Origin: Steroidobacter gossypii
GTDB taxonomy: Bacteria; Pseudomonadota; Gammaproteobacteria; Steroidobacterales; Steroidobacteraceae
DNA: 64,000 nucleotides
Direction: 5' to 3'
NCBI RefSeq assembly: GCF_016801985.1
Contig: NZ_JAEVLS010000003.1
Location: 620,001-684,000, forward strand
Shown: positions 36,694 through 50,300 of the stretch, one piece after another
Position numbering within the stretch: the first letter of the stretch is position 1
How the letters are laid out: every line of letters begins with the position of its first letter
Translations under genes and position numbers: made by a program
Notes under the pieces: generated by a model
Told to the model about the DNA's origin: nothing
Database searches by the model: none
The model's input: the letters and a program-made list of their open reading frames with translations, nothing else

Positions 36694-37219
36694 TCAGCGC
36701 GGCTACAAGCGTTCGCAGTTGCGGGATTTTCTGGTTGCGCACTACGAAGAGCTCAAGCGGCGCTTGACCTACCGACTGGGCAACGCGGAGGTTGCCGGCG
36801 ACGCTCTGCACGATGCCTACGTGCGCCTGCAAAGCAAGGGAGAGTCCGAGCTCGCCGATGCGCACATCGCGCAGCCAGCCGCATACTTGCATCGCATGGC
36901 ATTTCACCTAGCCATCGATCGAGAGCGCACCGTGGAACGCCGCTTGACCACCGCCGAGATCGACGAGGTGCTGGGCATCACCGATCCGGCGCCGGGCCCG
37001 GCCAAGATCGCCGAAGACAGGCAGGATCTGCAGGATCTGTTACGTGATATGGAGGCGCTGCCGCCTCGTCGTCGCGAGATTCTGCTGGCGGTACGACTGG
37101 ATGGAGCCACGCGAGAGCAGCTCGCGGCGCTATACGGGATCTCGCTGCGCACGGTGGATAGAGAGCTGGAAAAGGCCTACGCGTTTTGTTTCGAACGCCT
37201 GACGAAGGACAGGCCGTGA
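36686..37219 (+). CDS. FecI-type ECF sigma factor (cassette 2)
   Basis: The product has 177 residues from ATG 36686, chosen because it overlaps the STN stop just as in cassette 1 and removes an unrelated upstream extension. Sigma-2 is about 8-80 (FLVAHYEELKRRLTYRLG, GDALHDAYVRLQ) and sigma-4 about 112-165 (ALPPRRREILLAVRLDG, then EQLAALYGISLRTVDREL). It is clearly paralogous to the sigma factors at 17349 and 32795 but diverged, which suggests separate promoter specificity. The cognate anti-sigma gene follows after 69 bases. Confidence 0.92.
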   Translation: MSDQRGYKRSQLRDFLVAHYEELKRRLTYRLGNAEVAGDALHDAYVRLQSKGESELADAHIAQPAAYLHRMAFHLAIDRERTVERRLTTAEIDEVLGITDPAPGPAKIAEDRQDLQDLLRDMEALPPRRREILLAVRLDGATREQLAALYGISLRTVDRELEKAYAFCFERLTKDRP

Positions 37220-37288
37220 CAGAAAACATGTCGGTTTCCGCGGCCTCAATCCGTCTGGTAAGCACGATTCGGGAAAATTTCATCAACG

Positions 37289-38248
37289 ATGCCATTCGCT
37301 GATTCGAACGGCACGGCCGCGCTCGAGCGGCAGGCGCAAGCATGGGTCCTGCGGATCAAATCCGGAGAGGCGACCCCGAGCGACCTGCAGGCCCTGCGCG
37401 ACTGGTGCGCACTGAGCGCCTTGCATGCGCAGGCGTTCGATCGTGCGCGCTGTTCCTGGGACGAAATCGGGCAGGTCGGGCGGGTGTTTAGGGCCAGTCA
37501 TCCGCAGCCTGAACGCATCGATCTGCCGACGCGCCGAATGTTTCTTGGTGGCGCGCTGGCGACGGCGGGCGCGGCAGCGGTCGCGGCCGCGGCAGTTCCG
37601 CCGTTCGGACTCTGGCCCTCGCTCATCGAGCTCAATGCCGACTATCGCACGGCGACCGGCGAACAGCTGCGTATCGAATTGGCCGGCCGCATACAGGTTC
37701 ACCTGAACACTCAATCCAGCATGAACGTGCGCCCAGGCGGGAACGCCGGCGATGAAGTCGAGTTGCTCGCCGGCGAAGCGGCGATCGACAGCGGCACACG
37801 TCCGCTGCAAATTGTCGCCGGCAAGGGACGAATGCTATTGAGCTCGGGCGGAATCGAGGTGCGGTTCCTCAATGATCGTGTCTGCGTTACGTGCCTTCGC
37901 GACAGCGTCGAGATTCAGCACCCCGCGGGCGCGCTGGTCCTGCTGGCTCGGCAGCAAGTGCAGTACCGCGATCATGAGATCGCGGCGATGAGCAAGATCG
38001 ACACTTCTGTGACATCGGCGTGGCGAGCCGGAATGGTGACGTTCCGGGACACTCCGTTGCCAGACGTCGTCGCGGAGATCAATCGCTACCGGCCGGGGCG
38101 AGTGGTCCTGCTCGGCGAGCGCCTCGATACACGCAAGGTGAGCGGACAATTCCACATCGCGCGTCTCGACCAGGCAATCGATCGAATCGAAGAGGCGTTT
38201 GGCGCCACCGTGAGAAGATTACCGGGGGACGTGGTCCTGCTCAGTTGA
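37289..38248 (+). CDS. FecR-type anti-sigma factor (cassette 2)
   Basis: The product has 319 residues from ATG 37289. The N-terminal sigma-binding domain is about 12-60 (QAQAWVLRIKSGEATPSDLQ region). TRRMFLGGALATAGAAAVAA at 81-100 is again a twin-arginine-type membrane segment. The periplasmic FecR domain is about 115-210 with a CxxC (C199, C202) at the position of the one in the cassette 1 protein. The C-terminal STN-interacting domain is about 250-319 (FRDTPLPDVVAEINRYRPGR). Unlike cassette 1, it does not overlap the sigma gene. Expected partner proteins are the sigma factor at 36686 and the hybrid at 35956. Confidence 0.9.
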   Translation: MPFADSNGTAALERQAQAWVLRIKSGEATPSDLQALRDWCALSALHAQAFDRARCSWDEIGQVGRVFRASHPQPERIDLPTRRMFLGGALATAGAAAVAAAAVPPFGLWPSLIELNADYRTATGEQLRIELAGRIQVHLNTQSSMNVRPGGNAGDEVELLAGEAAIDSGTRPLQIVAGKGRMLLSSGGIEVRFLNDRVCVTCLRDSVEIQHPAGALVLLARQQVQYRDHEIAAMSKIDTSVTSAWRAGMVTFRDTPLPDVVAEINRYRPGRVVLLGERLDTRKVSGQFHIARLDQAIDRIEEAFGATVRRLPGDVVLLS

Positions 38249-38266
38249 TCCGCGAGGCGGGGGCGA

Positions 38267-38307
38267 CTGTCACAAAAAATTCGCCGAGCCGGGTGGCAGT
38301 TTTCGTC
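38267..38307 (+). promoter_or_regulatory. Candidate promoter of second giant TpsA gene
   Basis: CTGTCAC at 38267-38273 followed by a six-A run and then TTCGTC at 38302-38307, about 80 bases before the start codon. The order resembles the region before the first TpsA gene, though spacing differs. GGCAGT, part of the protease/TpsB element, also occurs at 38295-38300. Confidence 0.35.
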
Positions 38308-38388
38308 GGGGTAAACACGACAGTGCAATGAGGACGGGAGCATCGGCTGCCGGCCTGCCTGTGAGCCAATACCGCCGAAGGACTCGTG

Positions 38389-41300
38389 ATGCCCGCCAGC
38401 TCTACCCTCAAGAATGAAGCTCCGTTTTCGCTACGGCATTCTCGCCACTCGACATCGCCCAATGAACTGAGTCGCGCCGGCCGACCGACACCGTTGGCGC
38501 GCGCCATCGCACTCGCTCTGGCCAGCGTCGCAGGCAGCGCGAGTGGCATGGCTCACGCGCAGCAGGCATTCAGTCCTGCCTGGTTCAGTGCCAAAGGAGC
38601 GGCACAAAGCACTGCCGCTACGACTGGTCGAGCCCCGAATGGGCAGGCAGCGTCGTCACTGACCGGAGCTCGGCAACAGCAACGCGCCAGCGAACAGGCA
38701 CAGCGCTCGATCAACAATCTGAACTTCGCCGCACGCGTCATTGCCGCACAGCAGGCAGCGCAAGCCGCTGCCCGGCAGGCGGCGCTGAACGCGCCATCCG
38801 ACATTCCCGATGGACTGACGGACGGTGGACTGAAAGTAGATACCAACGCCTTGACCGCGGGCTGGCTCAATGCCGAGGCGCCGGTGCAAACGATCGTCGA
38901 TGGCCGGACCCACGTCACGATCGAGCAGACGGGCGACAAGGCGATCCTGAATTGGGAGACCTTCAATGTCGGCCGTAACACCACGGTCGATTTCGAACAG
39001 CAGGCGAGCTGGACGGCGCTCAACCGCGTCAACGATCCGCAGGCGCGGCCGAGTCAGGTCGCCGGGCAGATCAAGGCCGATGGCTCGGTTTACATCATCA
39101 ACCGGAATGGCGTCATCTTCACCGGCAGCAGCCAGATCGATACCGCCAGCCTCACGGCGAGCGCGCTGAATATCAGCGACGACCAGTTCGAGACGAATTT
39201 CATCACCACTGCCTGGAATCAGAACGAGCCCACCTTCCAGGTCGACAATGGCTTCGTTGCCGGCGCCATCGAAGTGCAGGCCGGTGCGCAGCTCGAGGCC
39301 GCGAAGAACGGCCGCATTTTGCTGCTCGGCGGCGATGTGAGTAACGAAGGCACATTGCGCGCGAAAGATGGCCAAGTGTTGTTGGGCGCGTCGCAGTCAG
39401 CCGTTTATCTGGCGGCGAGCAACGACCCTGCCATGCGCGGCCTGCGCATCCAGATCGGTGGTAACGGAGGCCACGCTCGCAACGGCGGCGTTATCGATAC
39501 ACCGCGCGGCAATGTCACCTTGGCAGGGCGCGATGTGACTTTGGGTGCGCTCGACGCGAACGGGCAGCGGCTCGCAGGTGTGCTCACCGCTACGACGACA
39601 GTGACCGCCAATGGCTCCGTCATCTTGCAGGCCGGCGATCTGGCGAGCAAGAAATTGAGCGAAGCCAGCGTATTCATCGGCTGGGCGCCGTCGCGCACCG
39701 GCACTGTTGCCATCGAGCCCGGTGCCATCGTTCAGGTGCTGCCGGAGCTCGCGAACACACAGACGGTGGCGAGCGAGGCACTGCTCGCACCCTCGCGCAT
39801 CGAGCTGCAAGGAATGACGCTGCATGTCGGCGCCGGCGCGATGTTGCAAGCGCCGGCGGGCGATCTGGTGCTCTCGGCATTCGATGCGAGCTCGACTGCG
39901 CCGTTCTTCGACGCCAGCCAGGTCTATGTCGATCAGGGCGCCATCCTCGATGTTTCGGGCACTCGCGACGTGGCGCTGTCAGTGTTGCGAAATTTCGTGC
40001 AGGTGGAGCTGCGTGGCGCGGAGCTGGCCGACAATCCGCTCATTTATGACGAGCTGTACGGCAAGAAAGTCTGGATCGACATTCGCGATCACGGCGCGTT
40101 CGAAGATCCGTTGATGCGGTCGATCGAGTGGCTCGAGGACCGGCCTGGAGCATGGCAGGGCTCGCCACTGTTCAACGCCGCCGGATACGTCGGGCTGATC
40201 CAGCGCGGCATCGGCGAGCTGACCAGTCGCGGTGGCGACATAACGATCGAGTCGCGCGGCGATGTGATCGTGCGCGAAGGTTCGCAGTTGAACGTCAGCG
40301 GAGGCGCGCTCGAATACGCCGGAGGCATGACGCCAGTCTCGTATGTCATCGACTCCGGCGGACGTTTTGTTCCGGTCGGACAGGCCGAGTACGGCCAGCT
40401 GTATCAGGGCATCGCCGGTGTCTTTGCCGCGAATCACGTGCGCTGGGGAGCGCAGGAGCAGTACGCGAACCGGTTCATTCCCAAAACGTATCGTTACGAG
40501 GAAGGCTACACGGAAGGCCAGGCGGCCGGTGCGGTCCGTCTGGTTGGCAATCGCGTTGCCGTGCATGGAGACATTTTCGCCATCGCCGAAGCGGGCGAAC
40601 GCCAGCAGCGTGAAGGTGAGATACCTACGGGCGGTACGCTGATCGTTGGCGCGAATCCCGCTGACCCGATACCGCTGAGCGCCCGAACATTCGATCACAT
40701 GTTGGACGGTGACGTGTTGATCCAGCAGCACAGGGCGAGCGTACTCGCTCCCGCCTTCGGTGATCGCCTCGGCGAGGAGCACGTTACGGTGCTGTCGGCG
40801 CAAGCGATCGAAGACGGCGGCGTCGGCCAGCTCGAAATCTACAGCAACAGCCAGATCGTTCTCGACGAGAGCGTCGATCTCGATCTCGGCGCTGGCGGCG
40901 CTTTGCAACTCGGCGCCAGTGATATCACTGTCGGCGGCACCGTGCGTGCGGCCGGCGGCACGATCACACTACATGCCGACAAGACGCGCGACCATCTCGA
41001 AGCCACTCCATCAATTGCAATCGGCAGCGGCGCGGTGCTCGATACATCTGGCGAATGGCGCAACGCGTTCGTAGACGGCGCACTGCCGGGCGTGCTCGAC
41101 GGCGGCACGGTCAGTTTGCTGACCCAGGGTGTGACACCCGCCGGCATCGCCACTACGCAAGTCGCGAGTGGCGATGAGTATCCCGCCGGTTCGATCACGC
41201 TGGCCGACGGCGCTGTGATCGACGTATCCGCGGGCGGTCGCGTCGATCGCTCGGGCACGGAAGTGCAATTCGGTGACGCCGGCGCGATCACGATCGGTGC

Positions 41301-44300
41301 GCATGAGGTGGACCTCTCAGAAGGTGTCGAGCTGCGCGGCTACGCTCTAGCGACCCAGTTCGAAGCAGGGCGGGGTGGCAGTCTCGTTTTGATTGGCGCC
41401 GGTGATGTCATTGGCGGCGAGGGTGTCGACGGCACCGGCCAAGGCCGACATTTCGATACGAACTTCTTCAATGCTGGCGGGTTCAATCACTACAGCATCG
41501 ACGGCATCGACAGCCTCACGGTGGAAGCGAATACACAGTTGCGGCTAGCGCAGCGTAACCGTCTCATTCTCGATCCGCGCCGCCCGGGCAGTGGCGTCGC
41601 GCTCAGCGAACTGGGCGAGGAAACGATTCTCGCTGATGGCATACGGCCGTTCTCGAATCTGACATTGCGCGCGGGCCGGACCACGTGGACGCCGAGCGGC
41701 AGCAGCTTCACTGTGGAGAGCATCAGCGGGTCGGTGCTGCTCGGACAGAATAGTCTCATCGACGTCGGTATCGGCGGCTCGTTCTCGACCGCTGCGCCGG
41801 ATCAGGTTGTGATCGCCGGCACCGTGATCGCGCCCGGCGGCAGCATCACAGCGGGAATCAATGTGCCGCCTCTGCTCGACACACCTGCGGAGCCGCGCGC
41901 CATCTGGCTCACCGAAGAAGCGGAACTGCTGGCTCGTGGCGCATTCTTGCCCACTCCGAACATTCACGGACAGCGGACCGGCCAGGTGTTGGCCGGCGGC
42001 ACGGTGAAACTTGACGCCTCGGCCATGGGCCACGTGGTCACCGAAGCCGGATCGGTGATCGATGTCTCGGGCGCCGTGGCACAGGTGGATGTTCCGGATT
42101 ACGTCATTCAGGACCGTTCGGACATTCCGCTCGAACGCAGCATCGCGCCCCAGGTTCGTAATGAAACGGTCTGGAGCGATGGCGGCCGCGTCGTGCTGAC
42201 CATGCGTGACGGTGGTTACCTGGATGGCAACATTGCGGCTCACGCGGCGCATGAAGCCGCGTCGGGCGGCGCTATCGCCGTGTTGATCGGCGCAGATCCC
42301 TCCAACCAGAACTTCCGAGAGAACAACGATTCCGTCAACCAGCGCACGCTCGTGCTGGGTCAGGATCACCAAGCGCGTCGACCGCAGATGGTGACACTCG
42401 ATGCGGAAGGGCGCATCACTCAACTCGAAGCCGACCCAGGGCAGCCGCAGCGCTCTGTATACGTCAGCGCTGACGGCGTGACGCAGTCGGGCGCGCAGTC
42501 GCTGCAGCTGGCTGCGCATGACGTCATCGCCTTCGACGGCGATGTTGAATTGGCGCTGTCGGGATCTCTCAATCTGCAGGCCGGCACGCTGCGTGTCGAT
42601 GCGGCCGAGGGCGCCGGGTCGGCGCGCGTTGAACTATCGGCTGCGCACGTCGCCATCGGCGTTAGCGATAGCTCGCTTTTGCGTTATGTGCCTGCCACTA
42701 CGGCGAGCGCCGGAGTGGGAGACCTTGTCATCCATGCCGATGAGCTGTTGAGCTTCGGCGGCCGCGCCGTGCTGGCCAATATCGATAGTGCGAGTTTCCT
42801 GAGCGACGGCGATCTGCGCTTCGATGGCGGCCTTCTGTATCAGCAGCTGTTCGATTCCTTCGGCAATCCCATTCGCAATGCTGCCGGCATCGACCAATGG
42901 AATTATCTGCCCACGGGCACGCTATCTGCAGCCGGTGACCTCACGTTCGGTGCGCGGCAACTCTATCCGGGCATCGGCTCGAATTTCACCGTCGAGACTT
43001 CCGGCGATGACGCGACGCTGTCCATCCTGCCTGGCGATGTTACGGCGCCACTGCCGTGGTCGGCGGGTGGAAACCTCACGCTGCGAGCTGCGAATATCGT
43101 CCATGCGGGCGTGCTGCGCGCGCCGGCCGGCCAGATCAGGCTGGACGCGGGCGACACCGGCACCGTGACGCTTGCGGCGGGTAGCTTGATCGATGTTTCA
43201 GCTCATGATCGCAATCTGCCTTATGGCACAGTGATCAATGGCGATTGGTATGTCGATTTCGGCTCCGTGCCGGATCCGCTGAACTCGACTCGGAATACAC
43301 TCGCTCGCTCGCTCATCCAGATTCCGCCCGATAAGCGGGTGAGCGTGGCCGGCGAATCGATCGACATTCAATCCGGCGCGGTGGTGGACCTGTCCGGCGG
43401 CGGTGACATCACTGCGTACGAGTTCACACCCGGCACGGGCGGCTCGCGAAACATACTGCAAGGCGCTGGCGTCTACGCGGTCCTGCCGGGCGCGCAGCCG
43501 GGTACGGCGCCGATGGTGGGCGGCAAGGAGATTCCTCCGGGCGAGAGCGTCTATCTCTCTGGCGTGCCGGGCCTCTCGGACGGTCTCTATACGCTGCTGC
43601 CAGCTCAGTACGCGTTACTGCCGGGCGCGTTCCGCGTGTCGCTCGCCGGAGCCTCCGATCAGGGGCTCGGACTGTTAGGCACACGTAATGATGGAAGTTA
43701 TGTGGTCTCCGGCTGGCGCGGCTCGTCGCTCCACGGTTCGCGCGATGCGCGCAACTCGACCTGGCTGGTCATGCCCGGGGACGTGGTGCGCGAGTACTCC
43801 GAGTTCACCGAAGTGGTCGGCAATGAATTTTTCGCCGAGCATGCGAGTGACGCAAACCGCGTCGTGCCGCCGCTGATGGCCGACGCGGGCCAGCTGGTGT
43901 TGAACGCGGCGAGCGCGCTCAATCTCGAAGGTCGGTTCAATCTCGCCGCAGGCAAGGGCGGGCGCGGCGGCCTGGCGGACATCGCGTCGAACTCGATCGC
44001 CGTGGTCGCGGACGGAGCCGGACCTGTTGACGGATATTCGCTCACGATCGAAGCAAGTGCGCTCACGGACATCGGCGCACAAAGCTTGCTGCTCGGTGGC
44101 ACTCGCGTCACCGGCGTGGACGGGCAGACGTTGATGCCTGTTTCGAATCGCGTCCTGATCGCCAACGACGAAGCTGCCGCGCTGGTCGGGCCGGAAATTC
44201 TGCTGGCAACCGCTAGCGATATCGATAGCAACGGGGGTGTTTCCGGCACGGGCGCCATTACCGTTGCGAGCGGCGCAGTGATCCGCGCCGAGGGCAACTA

Positions 44301-47300
44301 TGTCGGTGCCAGCACCGCGTTGTCCATCGGCAACGCGCAGGCGAGATCGCCGGCGGGAACGGGCATGGGGTCGCTGCTCGTGGTGAGCAATGCGAAAGAG
44401 CTGCTCGTGCAGCGTCATGACATCGCAGGTCCAGGCTCGCAAATCACAGGCGAGATCGATGTGCAAGGTGGCGCCACGCTGACGGCCACGGAAAGCATTC
44501 TGTTCGACGCCACAACGACTTCGACGATCGACGAAGCGGCGCGGGTGCGGGCCCGCTCGTTGGAGATCGCCTCCAGCGTCGTGAGCTTCGGCGCTGCACC
44601 GACCGGCACACCGGGTTTCATCGCCACGCCGAATACACTTGCGGCGCTGAGTTCGGCGGAGCGCCTGGTACTGCGCAGCTACGGCACGATCGATTTCTAC
44701 GGCAATGGCTCGTTCGACCTGCGTGATCCGGCCACTGGTCTGTCACAAGTGAAGGAGCTGGTGCTCGATGGCGGCGCGCTCGTGCAACGTCAGGAGGGTG
44801 ATATCGCCGTCGGCGCCGGCACGCTCACCCTGCGTAACACCAGCGGCTCGCTCGGTGAGGGATCCGAGCCAGGCACGACTCAGGGCGCGCTGGTTCTCGA
44901 CGCCAAGCGCATACGGATCGCGCAAGGCGACAGCCGGTTGCTCGGCTTCGACAGCGCGACTCTTGCCGCCGGAAGTATTGAATTCGGCGGCGCCGGATCT
45001 CTGGTCGCAGGCGCTGAGGCCGTCACCGATCTGGTCGTTGCGAGTCCGCTCATCACCACGACCGACGCGGCAAATCAATCGATCGCCGCGACCGGCACGC
45101 TGCGGCTTGCTCGAGGCGATCATGCGCCTCCGGCGGAAAGTGACATCGAGGTGGGCACGGGCGGCGTGCTGGAGATCGACGGTGCCACAATCGACGTCGA
45201 CACCAGGATCCTGATGCCGTCCGGCGTGCTGACGGTCGATGCGAAGCAAGCGCTGAACGTCGGCCCGAACGCCACGCTCGACGTGAGCGGTCGCGACGAG
45301 CAGTTCTTCGATCAGAAGCGAACCCTGCCGGCGGGCAACATTACGCTGATCTCGCAGACCGGCGACGTGCACGTTCACAGTGGCGCGTTGTTGAATCTGT
45401 CCGATCCGAAGGGCGGCGGCAAACTGACCGTCACCGTGCCGGAAGGCAGCTTCACGATCGAGGGTGAAGCACGCGGCGGCAGCCTCCTGCTCGATGCCGG
45501 CGCGCTGCCGGGCTTCGGTGCGATGCAGGCTGTGCTCAACGATGGCGGCTTCGCCGTGTCTCGCAGCGTACGCCTGCGATCGGGCGATGCGCTCATCGAC
45601 GGCGTGACCAGGACACGCAATTTCAGTCTTTCCACCGACGAGGGCAGCATCACAGTCACCGGCACCATCGATGCGTCGGGCCCGACCGGCGGCAGCATCA
45701 AACTCACGGCCGCCGATGACATCACGCTCGTGGCAGGCTCGAAGCTCAGCGTCGTCGGCCAGAACTTCGATGGCTCCGGCAAAGGCGGCTCGGTGTTCCT
45801 GAGCGCGGGCGCGCATCGCATCGTCGACGGCCAGGATGTCACCAACTACGGCGCGATCGTGGATATCCAGGCAGGCTCGCTGATCGATCTCGGCGTGGCG
45901 AACGCTGCCGCGGCTGCCAAGATCGTTTCGCTCGACGCCATCGGCAGCAGCGTCGCGTTGCCTGCAGCCAATGCACTCGGGTTTCCGGATGGCACGCCCG
46001 CCGACACGACGATTGTTTCCAGTGTCGCCGCGACGATCGTTTATGCCGATGGCACAACCGCGGAGCTGGCTCCGAACACACCGGTGTCGCTGCCCAAGGG
46101 CGCGATACTGAAGCTCAGCGCCGCGGGCACCGTAAGCGTCGCAAGCGGCGGCGGCAAAGTTGCCGTCGTGCTGCCGACCACCGGCGCCTTCACGACGAAT
46201 GGCGCGACGACAGTCACTTCTGTGCCAGTGACTCTGAATGCACCAGGCAGCACGATCACGCTCGCGGGCGGCACGCCCGTCATTCTCCCGAATGGAACGC
46301 CGGGCGATGACATCATCACGACCACGGCCGAGAGCGTCAGCATCACCACTGTGAGTGAAGGCAGCCAGGTGACGCTCACCGCCGGCACGAGCACGCTCGA
46401 GTTGACTTCCGGCAGCAGTGTCACGGTCGCATCCGGTGCGCCGGATGCTTCATTCACAGTGGGCGATGACGCGGTCACAGTCGACAGCGGTACGTCGAGC
46501 TCGGTGGTCACGCTCACGCGTGGTGCCGGCAGCAGCGTCAAGTCGGCGAGCACCTCGTGGTGGGAGAACGGAATCACGTTCTCTCAAGGTGTGGCGGCGG
46601 GCTCGCGGGTCACCATCGAGGACACCGGCACGGGCGCCGCACCCACCAGGTACGAAATCTATCAACCGGTAGGCGCGGCCGACACCACGATCACTTTGGA
46701 GGGCAACGGTACCATCCGGCTGCCGGCGGGCAACGCTGTCGTCGGCGCTCCCCGGGTTGCTTTCCCCAGCGGTTCTCCCGCCGGCGCGACTTTGGTTGCC
46801 AATCAGGCGGTCACTGTCTACGCGCCGGATGGCAGCGCCACGGCCGTCGCTCAGAATCAGCCGTTTGTCGTGCCGGCCGGCGGCAGCGTGCAAGTGACGA
46901 ACCTGAGCCGGGCGAATCTGGTCATGAGCGAGAACAGCACTCCATTTCAGGTGATGCTGGACAACCGGAACTACAGTCGCAGCGGCAGCGGCACGAATTA
47001 CGAGGTGATGGACTTCGCGTCGACGCAGTTCGAGACCATCGCGGCCCAAACCCGGATGTTCATGCGCTCGGCGACTTCGATCCAAAGTCCGATCGTGGTC
47101 AGGTCCACCGATACCGCGCTGTCGCTGGGACTGAGCGGCGCATGGGAAGTCACCGATGCCACGGTCGCCGGGCTCGGAGCCGGTACGCGGCTTGAATTTT
47201 CCAGAGATGGAGTCTTCGCGCCGTCAGGCAACGGCGAGTTTGCATTGAGCCTGAGCAGCGGCCGGCAGTACGTCGCAAATCGCACCGAGCTCGGCCGGCT

Positions 47301-50300
47301 CGCGGCCGGCACGGTGCTCACATTGGGACAGGATGGGCGACTGGACTTCGCGTCCGGTACTTCCGGGGCGATCCCGGTGTTGCTGCCCGCGGCTGCAAGG
47401 TTCGCCAGCAGTGGCGCGTCCGTGTTCGATCTCGGCGGCGGCCAAGCCGGTACGTTGCATCTGCGTGCGCCGCAGACGAACGGCGGCACTGGCCTGGGCA
47501 TCGCGCCGATCAACGGCACCATTCTCGGCGCGGCCAGCATCATCGCGGAAGGCTATAAAGTCTACGACCTGACCGACAGCAACGGTCTCATCACATCGAC
47601 CGTGCAGACTCAGGTGCGCACCGACGCGGAAGCATTCGCGTCGCACACGGCCGCCATCAAAGCGGGGCTGCTCGCGAACAATCCTGGGCTGTCTTCAGTG
47701 TTGTTGGTCGCGCCAGGCGCGGAGATCATCAATGCGAATACCGATGCCGCCGGTAACTTGACCGCGCAGTTGGGCGCGAACGGCACCATCGGACTGCCCG
47801 CGAATACCACGATCACTTTGCCGGCTGGATTGAGCGACGGCCGCCTGGTCGGATCCGAAAACATCACTCTGGAGCTCGTGATACCGGCCGATGGTGCACG
47901 CGTCTCCCTGGTGACGGAGAGCTATCTCACCGTGCCCGCGGGCGTGCCCATCAGTTTTCCGGAAGGCACGACCGGCGGCACCACGCTGAGCTCGCTGCAG
48001 TGGGGCGGCACCATCATCGAGCCGGACGGCACGACGCGCCCTCTCTACAGCGACAACCCCACGGCATTGCAGCCCGGCAGCTTGATCATTCTCGAGCAGG
48101 CTGCCGCGATCACCGCGAGCGGCGGCGTGCCACTTATCGCGCAGTTGCCCGCGGGCTCATTCGCCATGCGCAATGCTTCTTTGCTGGCGCTGCCTGCGGG
48201 CACGACCGTGAAGAGTCATTACGCCAGCGATCTAACGTTGCGTGCGGTCAGCGATGTCGATCCCGCAGCGCTGCCGATAGTCTTGCCGAACAGCGGCAAC
48301 TTCATCGTCAACGGCGTTGCTTTCGGCGCCGCTGCCGGTGGCGCCGCGCAGCTGACTTTGGTCACGCCGGACAGCGATGGCGTGTCGGTCACACCGGACG
48401 CTTCGGTATCTCTGCCGAATGGCGGCTCGGTTCGCGTCAGCGCGCCCGGTGCGGTGTACGCAGCGGACGGCAGCGTCGTTGCGAGTTTCAACGCGGGCGA
48501 CATCGTGACCGTAGCCGCCGGCAACACGATCAGGCTCGCCAGCGCCGGCACCGTCACGACACAACAACCCAACCTGGCGATCAGAGTGGCGGGGGCGGGC
48601 TTCGCACCGGTGAGCCCGGCGAACTTCACCGAGATGACGCTCTTCAACGAGCAAAGCTCGATCTCGGGTACGGCGGGCGCGCGCGTCACATTGATCGATG
48701 AGGTGACCGCGGAGTTTGTCTTCCACAGCAGCGCGGATGCGACGATCTACGATTGGGACGGCAACGTGTTCGACGTGATCCCGGCCGGCGGCAGTGCCTG
48801 GCTCGTCAGCGGCTTCACCGTCGAGTTGTCCACGGCGGGCACTCTCACGCTGGAGCCTCAATCCTGGCAGACGCCGAATATTTCCGCGGTCGTTCAGTCA
48901 GGCAGTTTCCAGGCGCTCGGCAGCACACACTTCGTCCAGATTCCCATGCCGACGGCCACGCTCGCCGCGCCAAGCGGCGATGTGCGCCTGCCGGCCGATT
49001 GGAATCTGGCCGACGATCGATTCGGAGCGGATCGCGTGCCAGGTATTCTCACATTGCGTGCGGCGGGTGACATCGTTCTCGATGGTTCGCTGTCCGACGG
49101 CTTCGCCGGTGGTGTCACGGGCAGCACGCTGCTGTCAGACCGTTCCTGGTCCTATCGCCTGGTCGGCGGCGCCGATTTCGCGGGTGCCGACGTGCTGGCG
49201 GTGCGGCCCGAGTTCCAACTCGCCGAAGGCAAGGGCAATGTGATTCTCGCTCCGGGCACATCGAACCGGGTCGTGCGCACGGGCACGGGTGAGATCGACG
49301 TGGCGGCAGGCCGTGACATCGAGCTGCGCTCATCGATGACAGCCGCGGGCTTGCGTTATTCAAGCCTGTACACCGCAGGCCGCCCCGGCAACGTGCAGCC
49401 GGGCGGAGGCGCGTTCTCCACGCTGCCGGACGGAAGAGTCGCGTACGGCGGAGGCTCGTTCACGCTCGCCCTCGGCGGCGGCGATATTTCCTTGACGGCG
49501 CAACGTGACATCGTCGGCGCCGCTCGTGACACGGGGGACTCCGTCTCGACAGGCAAGCCGCAGGAGTTCAGCGACTGGGTGTTGACGCGGGGTGAAACCG
49601 ATCGGCAGACAGGATTGTTCTCCGAACAGCCCGCTTGGGGTATCGCGTACGCGAATCACAGGGAAGGCGCTTCCACCCTGGGCGGCGGCAATATCACGGT
49701 GAACGCCGGCCGCGATCTGTTACAGATGAATGTCGCCGCGGCGAACAGTGGTGTTTACGTCGGCGCCGGTCCGCGGTCGGCGGCGCTGCAAACATTGGGC
49801 GGTGGTGACGTAAGTGTAACGACCGGCAGAGACGTGCTCGGCAGCCAGGTCTATGTCGCTCAGGGCGCGGGACTGTTGGACGTCGGCAGGAATATCGGCG
49901 CGGTGCAGAGCCGCCTGTGGAGTTGGGCTGGGGTTCCGGTCCCTTTCAACCAGTACGATTCGCGACTCGCGCTTGGCGATGCGAGCTTCGATGTGGTGAC
50001 TCGCGGCGACGCTGCGATCGCCGGCGTGTTCAACCCCACGCTGACCTACGCACTCACGGGCAGCAACGGCATCGGCAGCTACACTTATCTATCAACCTAT
50101 ACGGATCGCAGCGCCATCTCCATTGCGTCCATTGCCGGCGACGTGTGGCTGTCTTCAAATCCCGGACTGGCCGCGTCCGGCAGAACCGCGACCATTCCCA
50201 ACGGACCGAGTTTCCAGGAAGGCTTCAAGTACACGCTCTACCCTGGCACCGTCGAGGCTGTGTCCTTCACCGGCGATCTGAAGGTCGGCAGCGACGCGGG

